From positions 8,680,001 to 8,744,000 of the forward strand of contig CP075493.1 of the NCBI GenBank assembly GCA_021613535.1: DNA of 64,000 nucleotides, given 5' to 3'. This document shows positions 11,801 through 22,012 of this stretch, one piece after another. Source of the DNA: Adineta vaga (lineage: Eukaryota; Rotifera). Position 1 is the stretch's first letter. Every line of letters begins with the position of its first letter. The notes below the pieces were generated by a model, which saw only the letters and a list, made by a program, of their open reading frames with translations, had not been told where the DNA came from and ran no database searches. Both the position numbers and the translations under genes were made by a program.

Positions 11801-14141
11801 TTTTCTTCTTCTTCTTCTCCTCTAATATTTCTTGTATATAGAAGAGAAAAAGAAAGAAAAACCGAGAAGAGTAATAATACGACATTTGATGTCAAGAAAG
11901 AAATACTTTCACAGACTGTTGCTTGTACGCATCTACTGGAGTTTAAAATGTATATATGCAGTCGCTATCGTCACGACAGGTAAATGGTAAAAAGAACGAG
12001 AAAAACAACATAACAAAAGTTGTCAAAAAAAAATAATGCTGTCTTTGCCATATTTCATGAGAATCCATTCACGTGCCTGTCGCTCTCTTTTTCTACCTTG
12101 ATTCAACATAAATAAATTGAGAATAATCTTATCAGATATGGCATAATCAAATTTTCAGATTTATAAAAGAACAAGTCTAAACATCAATATGAGCCGTCCA
12201 CCTCCAACAGCAAACAATAATCATGATCAGGCTCAACAGAGTAGTACATTCAAGGTAAGATTAACTCAGGATAATTGAAATCTATTGATTGTTATTAATT
12301 TAGGTAATGCTACTTGGAGATAGTGGCGTTGGCAAAACATGTTTATTAGTACGTTTTAAAGATGATACGTTTCTATCGGGAAGTTTTATTGCAACAGTTG
12401 GCATTGATTTCCGTAACAAAACTATTGTGATTAACGATAAACAAGTCAAATTACAAATTTATGATACGGTATGTGAAAGAAAACGAGAGAAGAAGAAAAA
12501 AGAACTCGAAATTTAAATGATATGTTTATTTTTTTATCTGAAAAAATGTCTGATTGGAGTTAAGAAAATACTAAATCAAATATTCTCGGAAACGTTGAAG
12601 AATTTTCTTTTCTTCTCTTTACTCGTTTTAAAATAAACATAATCAAGGAATATTTATCATTTTGATTATTGACGTTGTCAAAACAGGTGCTTACCAGAGA
12701 CATTTATTAAATCTTTTCTTGAGGAGGAAAAAAAAACTCAAGTAATTTTGTCGTTTTTTCTCTTGTTAGCTGAACATTACTTAAGAACGAAGAAAGTTCA
12801 AGGAAACGAAATGAATGATTAGATTCAATAGAAACATAAAAGATCTATCGATTAAGAAAGACAAATAAGTTGTTCTATAAAAAGCAAAACAAAGTGCTTT
12901 TTCTTGTAGATAATTACAGTTCAAATATTCTTTTGGAACACTAGATAAGTTTATTTTTCTTCTTATGCTTTTACCCTCATGATGAGTAGTTAGAATGGTT
13001 GAAGAAGAAAACCGATTGAAAAATCTTAATGTTCTGTTTTTCTCTTCTTCTACTTCTAGGCTGGTCAAGAACGTTTTCGTTCTGTTACTCATTCTTATTA
13101 TCGTGATGCTAATGCACTTCTATTACTCTATGATGTCACATCTATAACTAGTTTTAATAATGTTCGTGCTTGGTTAAGCGACATTCATGAATATGCTCAT
13201 TCCGATGTGATTGTTATGTTAATAGCGAATAAAGTTGATCGAGCAGCTGAACGTGTTGTAACACGTGAAATGGGTGAAAAATTAGCTAGTGAATATGATG
13301 TCACATATTTGGAAACATCAGCGAAAACGGGTTTAAATGTTGAAGTTTGTTTTAAAGCAATTGGTCAAGCACTTCTTCAACAATTAGATTCATCTGTAGC
13401 CAATGGTGAGAGTCCTTCTCAAACATTAACGAATCTCGTACAATTAAATGATCAATCACAAAAACAACCTCTATGTTGTTCATATTCTTAGTATCGATTT
13501 AATTTCATTAGTTTCATTTGTTAATTTTCAATTTGTAGAGTAGAACTCTGTGATATAAACAGAGAAGAAAAAAAAATTCACTTTGTTTTCTTTTTTTTTC
13601 TTTCGTTTCTATTGTATACATCGAAACTTTGTTGTATTATTTGTTGTACAGAAAGATTTGTAACTTATGACAAGTGTCCTTTAATATATACATATATATA
13701 TATATACATTTCGACATATTCTAATGGATATTTGACATCTATCCATCCATCAATTCGATGTATGTGACATACCTGACCTGTTTGATAATTGCCTTCTTGT
13801 TTAACAGCTGTAAAAAGACCAACTTCGTGTAGTCTAGAACAAAGATATGACAAGAGATTATTGACATTGTTGTTTTGTAAGAAATTGATTTTCTTTCAAA
13901 GATATTGAATAACATTCTGAACTCATCGTCATTTGATATGCTAGTCTCATCATCGTATGTTACGAGTAAAATTAGTTTGCTTCAAAATATTTTTCTCCAG
14001 TCGAATCCCAATTGAATAGAGTAATCACATTTATTCTTACTTGTTATTGGCATTCCATGATGCAAATCGAATTAATGAATAATTAGAAAACTTTTTGATA
14101 GATAGATTCAAAAGATAGAATGATTTCTTTGTAAACATCAT
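8878..14141 (-). CDS. POLDIP2: POLDIP2 (polymerase delta-interacting protein 2), with a 3.4-kb intron
   Basis: POLDIP2 is a mitochondrial/nuclear adaptor with a YccV-like domain followed by an ApaG (DUF525) domain. Exon 1 (14141-14041) encodes [20 protein letters not shown], a basic amphipathic presequence. Exon 2 (13833-13773) encodes [20 protein letters not shown]. Exon 3 starts at 10402 with [17 protein letters not shown]. Exons 1 and 2 join within a codon (AA+A) and exons 2 and 3 join in phase 0, matching the family sequence GKYETGQLFLH. Later exons give [33 protein letters not shown], and the ApaG block with [20 protein letters not shown] and [18 protein letters not shown]. The stop is TAA 8880-8878. 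Intron 2 (13772-10403) contains a whole Rab gene on the other strand. Confidence 0.92.
10403..12188. other. Long intron segment of POLDIP2 upstream of the nested Rab gene
   Basis: This 1.8-kb stretch is intronic for POLDIP2 (minus) and 5' flank for the Rab gene (plus). It holds an (AT)n tract at about 11192-11215, purine- and pyrimidine-rich runs (11520-11720, 11790-11870) and no convincing exon. Regulatory elements of the Rab gene are likely here, but none can be named from sequence. Confidence 0.5.
11192..11220. repeat. (AT)n microsatellite
   Basis: An uninterrupted AT dinucleotide tract runs into (ATGT)n within the POLDIP2 long intron. Confidence 0.85.
12189..13491 (+). CDS. Rab26/Rab37-like small GTPase, nested in POLDIP2 intron
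   Basis: Three exons (12189-12254, 12304-12468, 13060-13491) encode 220 aa. A 22-residue N-terminal arm ([11 protein letters not shown]...) precedes [18 protein letters not shown] (P-loop). Next come [12 protein letters not shown] (switch I and Rab effector region), [19 protein letters not shown] (switch II), IANKVD (base binding) and [12 protein letters not shown]. The C-terminus CCSYS carries a dicysteine suited to geranylgeranylation. [16 protein letters not shown] and the C-terminus group it with Rab26/Rab37, which act in secretory-granule exocytosis and vesicle-directed autophagy. One oddity is that the near-universal WDTAGQE reads YDTAGQE here. The whole gene lies inside intron 2 of POLDIP2 on the opposite strand. 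Confidence 0.93.
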
Positions 14142-14217
14142 TACATCTAGAAGAAATAAAAGTTTTCCTTTAAAAATGTCATTCCAAATGATCTTTGAAA
14201 GAAGAAAAATAATATAA

Positions 14218-17200
14218 TCATTTTTGAATACTGAAGATATCTATAGCTGATTTAATCATTTGTTCCATAGTATTGAATGGAAGATGGGATTCATAGCCAT
14301 CTAAGCGAAGAATTTCTTTTAATATAAATAACATTGTATCTTCTGAATTCCTAATAGAAATACATTCGATAGATTAAAGAGAGAATTGAATTAGTTAATG
14401 TCTTTATTATACCAATAGGCCACATGACTACTCAATGCAAACAGATATTCATTGATTATTTCAATGGGACGATGTTGAAGAACATAGTCAATACGATGAC
14501 CTTGATTTAATTTTCCAATCGGACGATTGATCCATTCGTTAACTGACAAATCTGAAAATTCATTAAATTTTAACTGATCAAACTAAGGATTTTACGATGT
14601 CAATGGATCTGTTTTTCTACGTGAATCATTACTTCAAGAGTAATAAACCTGCAGGTAATTCGTTATCTTTAATTGGAAATCATAGAAAACATGTCTAAGA
14701 GTAGAGCAATCTATAAAGAAATTCATACGTTGCAAATACTAGATGTACTTTGAGACTTTCTATTATATAAAACAAGAAGATTAGTTAGTTTTAACAGCAG
14801 GGTATATCGAACTCATTATCTAAATATAAGTTTTTATATTTACACAGTAAAACCAATAGAAATATTCCTAGTTCACGTACGTATTGATGAAAGAATGAAG
14901 GAAATTATTCAGAAAGACATCCCATTGACAAATATAATTTCTATTTTCTTTCTAATAAAATACAACGATCGTGAGCTATTTGAAGAGTTTTATTTCAGGT
15001 CTCATTAAAAGAGACAACAGTGCTTCTTCTACTAAAACAGTAGCATGTTTTAATATGAACTCAAAATTTAATTAAATTCTATATTTCGATGAGAAAACAT
15101 AGGAAAAAATAAGCACATAATAATTACCTTCATTATTATTAAATTCAGCTTCTGTAGATGCAATCGAAGAATTCCTATGAAGAACAATATCATTTAAATC
15201 ATATTCTTCGTCTTTTATACAAATGCATACGATGACACAAGGCTTGTTATTGCATTCATTGTATTTCTAAAAGTACCGAATAATTTCCCTGTTAAATCTG
15301 TTGCTTTCGAAAATTTATCGATCAATTCAAGATGAATTCTTTTTCTTCCTTTATGATGTGATATTAAAACTGGTGGTGCATTCCATCTTAAATCGATCAT
15401 AGGTTCCAATCTATAAGCGATTGGATCACACTATAGGAAATATTGATATCAACATTTCAATATAAATACAAAACGATCTTAAAATCCATACGGGATGAAA
15501 TATATTGAAAAGACCTTGACACGTTGGTAGAATAAAGTCTGATGATATGGATGTAATTCCACGTACACTTAAAAACATAGCGATCGGTGAACCTAAAATA
15601 AGTAGATTTAATGCTAGAAAGTGCGTCCTATGGTTAAATATACCTAATGCAAAGAAATATGCAACTGGAAAGTTTAATTTGTCATATTGAATGCAAGGCG
15701 AGATGTTTTCCTTTCGAATATGACATTCCGCTTCAGATAATTGATTACTTAAAATATCATAAAGAATCACGGAGCCTAAAAATAAGATCAAGAGTGAATT
15801 TTTATAAAAAGAAAAGTATTTTTATTTACCAAGACTATGGCCTATCACAGATATTTGTCCTTTAAATGATGAATTACGTTGTAAAAACAGATCATAGAGT
15901 CGATTCATTTCACAAGTACATCGTGTAACGATTCTCTATCATAGACACATAATTGAACTTATGATTTCTTAGATTTTTCATTGATTCTACCTGACCATAA
16001 ACTGGACTTGTATAAAATAATATATCTGCTAATGTTGTATTGATAAATGTTCGAAGTTTCATTATACTTGGCAGCGTTAATGGTAATAAATGTTTATCCA
16101 CACCAGTTGACTATCAAGAGAAAAACGGAACTTACTACGAATAAAACAGGTGAGTTTTCAAAGACATACATCAAGATGAAGATCATCGTGCCAATAGATC
16201 GGTAAAAATTCCTACGAATAAAAATCAACCTATGAACTACACAAGATCCTCAAGAGTCTTGCACAAATGAAACTCTTATCATTTTAGATGCAGTTCAATC
16301 GAAAGCGAACTAGTTTCTACATACCACACGATGTACATTACCATTATCTAAATAAGATTTAAAATGATTTTGTAATATGATTCGACTTGTCCGACGTAAA
16401 TCTTCTACACATTCAAATAATGAACGAAACTTCATATCACACGCAGCACCAATTCCATGAACAACAAAACATAAATGTTGAATAGAATCTTTTTCATCAG
16501 TTGTTATTTCATCGGAAAAGTGTTTTGGTAAACCACGCTTTAATGTTCGTATTTCAGACTAAATAAATGCATACAAATAATTGTATTTATCTTTTAAAAA
16601 CATATACATACGAAAGATTTTGTTTCAGGATATGCTTCATTATTCTTACACTGCATTAGTATTTGATCTGGATGATCAAATATAACAGTTGTATTTCCAT
16701 TATTGATCTCATATTTTGTAGACCAACTTTGTTGATTACATGTTTCGAAATAAAGATTCTGTGATAGATGTATTTAGTCTTTATATATAATTTAACTAAA
16801 AACATTTTCTACTTCAAGAGTTTCATCTGTAGATTCATCACATGGAATAGAACGAGTAGATTTCGATGTTGAATAAAACCATTTTGAACGTCGTATTTCA
16901 TTTGATTCATTCGACCAGTAAACAGCTGTATGTTTGCGTGTGATGAGATTAACATCATATCGATTACCATTCGTTGAAACAATCTCTATATCTAGATTTT
17001 AAATATTCATGTCTAAACAAAAACAACATGAGACTACACGATTTTGATTATACTTTGTCCATAAGCATGTTCTAGATTTTCTACATCGATCTTTGAAAAC
17101 GGAATCCAAATTAGTTGATTTTGATTCTTTCGTGAATAAAACCAATGTGACCCTATAGGTACAAAATCATATCGTTTATATTGCTCATCGGTAGATGTCT

Positions 17201-17253
17201 GTATCGATTGATAAGATATAAATAAAAATCATGTTAATTGATAAACTAACCAT
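14218..17253 (-). CDS. DDHD-domain phospholipase A1 (DDHD2/SEC23IP type) with WWE domain
   Basis: This is an intracellular PA-PLA1-type lipase, the family acting on phospholipids, DAG or TAG at ER/Golgi membranes. Exon 1 contributes only the ATG (17253-17251), spliced to [24 protein letters not shown]-like N-terminal domain follows ([38 protein letters not shown]). The lipase nucleophile elbow is GHSLGS (about 15830), then [11 protein letters not shown]. The DDHD region has [19 protein letters not shown], then a helical segment and, in the last exons, [20 protein letters not shown] and [20 protein letters not shown]. The stop is TGA 14220-14218. No SAM domain is visible between the lipase core and the DDHD segment, unlike vertebrate DDHD2. 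An intron of about 575 nt (15131-14554) has no recognisable content. Confidence 0.88.
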
Positions 17254-17468
17254 TATTTTAGATTGATAAAAAAGTTGATAGAGAATAATGATGAACTGTT
17301 TTTTTAGAGATAATCTAGAATAGAGATGTAACAAGTGATTTCGATTATCAGATAAAGCAGCGAGGAATATAAGAGATGAATAATCTACAGTATAGATAAG
17401 AAGAAAAAAGAAACGTTTTTCTTTGATAGTGCTTTATTTGATCTTTTGTTTTACTAGTGACAAGTAAC

Positions 17469-18002
17469 ATGACAAGTGTTTTACTTCTTCCATTTTTTAA
17501 AGGAAAATCATTAGAAAGTGAATTTGGTTTTGTTAATTACTATCATTCTCAACCCATCAATCGTCTATTACATACAGTGGCAATACCTCTATTGATATTT
17601 GGTATTCTAACTATGACTTATTCTATTGACTATCGTTTATCAATATTCTTTTCCATTTTCTATTGTGCTATTGTTGGCCTATTCAATTATAAAATTGCTC
17701 TATTATATACTATTCTTTTCGGTATACTTTTCTGTTCGACAATTATCACTTGTTCTCACAATATGAAGTCAATGTTTTCTGGATTATTTATATTTTTCTT
17801 CGGTTTAATTCTACAAGGACTCGGTCATTATATATTTCAACAATATGCACCAGCATTTCGTCTATTTGAAGCAATATTTACAACACCAGTTTTTTTAATG
17901 ACATATCTTATTACCGATCATAAGAGTCCGTTTTGGAATAATGTTCAAAATGAAACAAATAAATGGAAACAAATTCTTGACAAAGAAAGAAAAACATCCT
18001 AA
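17469..18002 (+). CDS. Mpo1/DUF962-like membrane protein
   Basis: This single-exon ORF encodes 177 aa. The first ATG is at 17469; an in-frame GTG at 17457 was not used because this is a eukaryotic gene. The N-terminal motif YYHSQPINRLLHTVAIPLL and the later QGLGHYIFQ match the conserved His/Asn pattern of the DUF962 family. Yeast Mpo1 in that family is an ER Fe(II)-dependent 2-hydroxy fatty-acid dioxygenase. About four to five hydrophobic segments follow the first motif (IPLLIFGILTMTYSI, FFSIFYCAIVGLF, ALLYTILFGILFC, FSGLFIFFFGLIL, a segment near PVFLMTYLI). The tail is hydrophilic and Lys-rich. It is divergently arranged with the DDHD phospholipase, 215 bp between start codons. Its stop is only 56 bp from the convergent DCTN3 stop. 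Confidence 0.85.
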   Translation: MTSVLLLPFFKGKSLESEFGFVNYYHSQPINRLLHTVAIPLLIFGILTMTYSIDYRLSIFFSIFYCAIVGLFNYKIALLYTILFGILFCSTIITCSHNMKSMFSGLFIFFFGLILQGLGHYIFQQYAPAFRLFEAIFTTPVFLMTYLITDHKSPFWNNVQNETNKWKQILDKERKTS

Positions 18003-18058
18003 ATAAAACATACACCAATTTAAAATATTGCACCAGATTATCGCAAAAATGTAACGAT

Positions 18059-19078
18059 TTATTCATTGGGATTATTTGGAACTAGTTGATGATCTTTATT
18101 TACAATTGATTTATATTGTTGCAGATTTTCATCCATCAATAAAGTCTATTTAGATAGGAAAATTTAATGATTGATTCTTCAGAAAAAATATTATATCTCT
18201 TACAAATTCAGCATAATCTTGTAGGAAACTGCTCAATTCTTTCATGAATACTCCATGTTCATTCTAAAAAAGAAGGTTAATTGTAATTTGAAAAAACTTT
18301 GTCTTCATCTATCAAACCTTGGTATTTTCATGTATAGTTAGTAGTTTATTTAAGGTTGCGAATAACTTTGGCATTTCTAATGAAGAAAATTTCAATGTAT
18401 TTACTAGAATGAATCTTTTATATACCTTGAAAACATTCTCCTTTGAGTACTTGTGCTAATGTTTCAATTTCTGTAAAATTTCTGGTGATAGCACGTATAC
18501 GAATTTCATCTAAGACAGATGCATAGAATATCATTGTTTTAATACGAAAAATCACTTACCAGCAAGAATAAGATCATAGTTTATTAATCGATCTCCAATG
18601 ATATATCGTTGAAAATTCGGATTTATCAAACGATTAATTTGATCAACTGAAAATACCGAAACAAAGATAAGAATTTAGTTTTTATTGAAATCAAACATCA
18701 TACACGAATCTATCTACTCTCATTTTTTCATCTAAGAATACAACAATTATCATCTTAATACCTTTCTTCATAGAAATCAATATGTCTTACCATTATAAAC
18801 TAATTTTCTCGCAGTAAGACTGTTATTACTTGCATATTCGATGACTTGTTCATTTAAATTATTAACTATTTCACTAATCTAAATGTTCCATAAGATAAAA
18901 CTATTCATTTCAATAATTATCGTACTCTAGTTTTCGATGAATTTCCAATAAAGTTTTCCAAACGTTTGATACGCCATTCTAAATGATGAATTCTTTCAGA
19001 TTCTATTTGGAGAAAAAAGAAAGAAAGAAAGAAACAATTTTAATTTTAGAAAAACGTTTATTTTTTACCAGAAATCAT
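18059..19078 (-). CDS. DCTN3: Dynactin subunit 3 (p22/p24)
   Basis: DCTN3 is a coiled-coil component of the dynactin shoulder/sidearm complex. The start is ATG 19078-19076 (exon 1 encodes MIS plus one base); the stop is TAA 18061-18059. Seven or eight short exons join to give MISESERIHHLEWRIKRLEN, then ISEIVNNLNEQVIEYAS, VDQINRLINPNFQRYIIGD, DEIRIRAITRNFTEIETLAQ, MPKLFATLNKLLTIHENT, NEHGVFMKELSSFLQDY and TLLMDENLQQYKSIVNK. The pattern of a short N-terminal helix with RIKRLE, LDP/INP-Y/F and a long heptad-like helical C-terminus fits DCTN3. Identity at any one segment is low, so the assignment rests on overall layout. It is divergently arranged with RPL5 (234 bp between start codons). Confidence 0.72.
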
Positions 19079-19312
19079 AGGTAATGCGTTGACAAATGAA
19101 TTGTATGTGTAAAGTAAAAGACCAATCTAACATTATTTTTGGTCCTTCATCATTGAAAATGCATTAGTCGTTTAAACCATTATGATTGGTTCGTTTCGTC
19201 ATGTTAACAAACATCTTCATGGAGGTCGCCAAACGGGGGTAGACATCCACCGATTGTTTGTTTGTTTCTTTTGCTTATCAAATTTACCAGCGATCGTCCA
19301 TCTGAATTTAAA

Positions 19313-21441
19313 ATGGTAATGATATTTTTCTATCTTTTATCTTAATTATTCATTTTCAATATTGTAAAATTCATTTTAGGCTTTTGTTAAAGTTGTAAAA
19401 AACAAAGCTTATTTCAAACGATATCAAGTAAAATCCAAACGACGTCGACGTAAATAATCCCTGTTATTTTTGTTATTGTTTTTTTTCTATGAACGAATTT
19501 TTCTTTAGAGGGTAAAACTGATTTTTATGCACGTCATGCACTTATCCATCAAGATAAAAACAAATATAATACACCAAAATATCGATTAATTGTTCGAATT
19601 ACCAACAAAGACATTATTTGTCAAGTAAAGATTTATATATATATATATATACATGTTTAAGATGAATTTGATTTCTTATTTTATTATTTAGATTGCTTAT
19701 GCACGTATCGAAGGTGATTATATTGTTTCAACAGCTTATGCTCATGAATTACCACGATATGGTGTTAAACTTGGTTTAACAAATTATGCTGCTGCCTATT
19801 GTACCGGTTTATTGTTAGCACGACGAACATTACAAAAACATAAACTCGACGAAATCTACAAAGGTACAACTGAAATTACAGGTGGTGAATTTGAAAATGA
19901 ACCAGTTGATGGTCAAAAACGACCATTCCGTTGTTATCTTGATGTTGGTCTTGCACGAACAACAACTGGTGCCAAAGTTTTCGGTGCATTGAAAGGCGCT
20001 GTCGATGGCGGTCTTGATATTCCTCATAGGTAAATATAAACTCAATCAAAATCACCTCTTGGCAATGAGAGATATACAGAGAGTTTCTTACTAAACATAC
20101 ATATTTACTTCCTCAACACAACAATGCAAAAACTGATGAGATGTAAGTTCATCGGAATAAAACAAAATGAAGAGTTCCACTTTATTGGACTTTTCGCCCC
20201 TTGCTGATTTTGCATTTGTTGAATAAAAATTTCGCTTTTTTATAGAAATCGAAAAGTCTTACTAACGACATCTATAGATCTTCTTTTCCAAATATATCTT
20301 TTGTATAAAAGGTGCAAAATTTGATGAGATGTAAGTTCATCGGAACAAAATATAATGAAGAGTTCCACTTCATTGGACTTTTCGCCCCTTTCTGATTTTG
20401 CACTAAATTCATCTTTGAAATAGAAAATTCTTTAGTAAAAAAATTCATATCATTAACAATGTAAAAACATGATGAGATGTAAGTTCATCGGAACAACAAT
20501 ATATGAAGAGTTCCACTTTATTGGACTTTTCGCCCCTTGCTGATTTTGCATTTGTTATATAATAGACGAAATATTTTCAGGCTAAATTTGAGTTGATGAT
20601 GTCAGAAGACAATAGTTTACTAGTTAAGAATATTCGAGTTACAAAATAGATAGAAAATCTTTTCATACAACTTATTCATTGTGTACAACTTGATGAGATG
20701 TAAGTTCATCGGAACAACACATTGAAGAGTTCCACTTCATTGGACTTTTCGCCCCTTGCTGATTTTGCATATGAATATATTTTACTTTTTCCTCAATTCT
20801 CTTTTTAAGTGCATATGATGAACATCATTTTTTTCTGTCATCTCTTCTGATTCTGATATGACGATCATTTATAACTGATGCACATATTTATTCTTCTTTA
20901 AATGAAGTTTTATTCATTGTTATTTTTTTTTCTTAGTACTCGACGATTTCCAGGCTACAGTCGAGAAGGTAAAAAATTCAATGCTGATGTTCATCGTCAA
21001 CATATCTTTGGTTTACATGTTGCCAATTATATGACATCACTCAAAGACGAAAATCCAGATCTTTATGCAAAACAATTCTCACGTTTTGTCAAAGCTGGAA
21101 TTCAACCAACATCAGTAAGATTGTCATATTTTCATTATAAAACAAAAGAAGAAACTTACTTGTTATTTTCTAGTTCGAAGCTTTATATAAATCTGCACAT
21201 GCTGCTATCCGTGCTGATCCATCACCATCAGCTAAGAAAGAAAAGAAAGCTGATGCACCTAAACCAAAACGGTAACACGATATATATTTAAAATATAAAC
21301 TAAACATGACATTCTATTCTCGTTTGTTTTGTCTCTTCTAGTTGGAATAAAGTTAAACTTGCCCGATCATCCCGCAAGAACCGCGTTCAACAAAACAAAA
21401 CCGCTTTCCTCAAAACATTACAAGGTGGTGATGCTGAATAA
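19313..21441 (+). CDS. RPL5: 60S ribosomal protein L5 (uL18)
   Basis: RPL5 binds 5S rRNA in the large ribosomal subunit. Exon 1 contributes only ATG (19313-19315). Exon 2 begins at 19380 with [20 protein letters not shown]. Further exons give [58 protein letters not shown] and [20 protein letters not shown]. After a 907-nt intron (20030-20936) come [20 protein letters not shown] and a Lys-rich tail ending QGGDAE; the stop is TAA 21439-21441. The protein is full length compared with animal RPL5 (about 295 aa). An upstream AG at 19289-19290 (...ATTTACCAG) could be a trans-splice acceptor. The large intron hosts four snoRNA-like units, in keeping with ribosomal protein genes being common snoRNA hosts. 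Confidence 0.95.
20125..20214 (+). ncRNA. Box C/D snoRNA-like unit, copy 1
   Basis: It lies within RPL5 intron 20030-20936. Terminal stem TGCAAAA/TTTTGCA encloses C box TGATGA (20134-20139) and D box CTGA (20204-20207). An internal C'-like TGAAGAG follows a short variable spacer. The block ATGTAAGTTCATCGGAA after the C box and GGACTTTTCGCCCCTT before the D box are identical or nearly so in all four copies, as expected for guide segments. No experimental support was available. Confidence 0.75.
20313..20402 (+). ncRNA. Box C/D snoRNA-like unit, copy 2
   Basis: Same architecture as copy 1. Stem is TGCAAAA/TTTTGCA, C box TGATGA 20322-20327 and D box CTGA 20392-20395. It differs from copy 1 mainly in the spacer between the first guide and the C'-like box, and by T for G just before the D box. 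Confidence 0.75.
20460..20550 (+). ncRNA. Box C/D snoRNA-like unit, copy 3
   Basis: Stem is TGTAAAA/TTTTGCA, so one stem pair becomes G-U and pairing is preserved. C box is TGATGA 20470-20475 with the ideal ATGATGA context. D box is CTGA 20540-20543. Both putative guide blocks are retained. Confidence 0.75.
20682..20769 (+). ncRNA. Box C/D snoRNA-like unit, copy 4
   Basis: Stem TGTACAA/TTTTGCA is weaker, with one mismatch. C box is TGATGA 20691-20696 and D box CTGA 20759-20762. The spacer before the C'-like TGAAGAG is shorter than in the other copies, while both guide blocks are unchanged. Confidence 0.72.
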
Positions 21442-21722
21442 ACGATCAAATAATGCATTATTTAACAATAGTGAAGAAGATCAGTACTTATTATGTTTTT
21501 TATCAACATCATTATTGTCAATCGTTTATTCTTGTTTACGTTTTCTTGTCAGCATTTGACAGTTGATAAAAAAAAAAGAAGAATAAAACAAAAAAATGAA
21601 ATATAGTCATGATGGAATTAAATTCATTGCGTAAACATTTTTCTTTCATGATATCATCTTGAGACAAAAACTCGAAATGAATTTCAAACTTTCGGATACA
21701 TACATTTGTCTTTATCAGATCA
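21442..21722. other. 3' flank of RPL5
   Basis: AT-rich 3' UTR and flank containing an AATAAA signal (about 21582). No gene is seen. Confidence 0.5.
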
Positions 21723-22012
21723 TTAGTTCAAAAGATTGAATTGTATATACGGCAAATAATTCATAGTTTTACTCAATTGATACGAAGCCCATCCTTTATG
21801 AGGAAGAAAATCGATATAACCTAACGATTCTATTGTGTCCCAAATCTTCAAAATATTCCTCTTAGTTAGAATAACAAGAACATCTGTTTTATAAGTTACT
21901 TACATATAAATCTAGGAATTCTTGCAAGTGCATCTAAAGTATTCGATGTAAACTAAAATGGAGCGAATGTTTGTTACTTCATTGCACATATATATCCAGG
22001 TGTACATACCAT
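21723..22012 (-). CDS. Possible small three-exon gene, about 63 aa, unrecognised
   Basis: A plausible spliced reading has an ATG-only exon (22012-22010) followed by GTATGT. Exon 2 starts at 21952 (FTSNTLDALARIPRFI) and exon 3 encodes KIWDTIESLGYIDFLPHKGW then ASYQLSKTMNYLPYIQ. The stop is TAA 21725-21723. The reading frame of exon 3 looks protein-like and an ATG-only first exon occurs elsewhere in this window. However, joining exons 2 and 3 in frame requires a weak GTAACT donor and an unusually short intron of about 41 nt. I do not recognise the product. It could instead be a decayed gene or chance. Confidence 0.3.

Noticed and set aside
17457-17468. Upstream GTG start for the Mpo1-like gene
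   Set aside because: Eukaryotic translation would use the in-frame ATG at 17469; the GTG also lies next to an acceptor-like ACTAG.
20125-20769. Four repeats resembling a CRISPR array
   Set aside because: The genome is eukaryotic, the spacing is irregular, and each unit has C/D boxes and a terminal stem inside an intron of RPL5, fitting snoRNAs far better.
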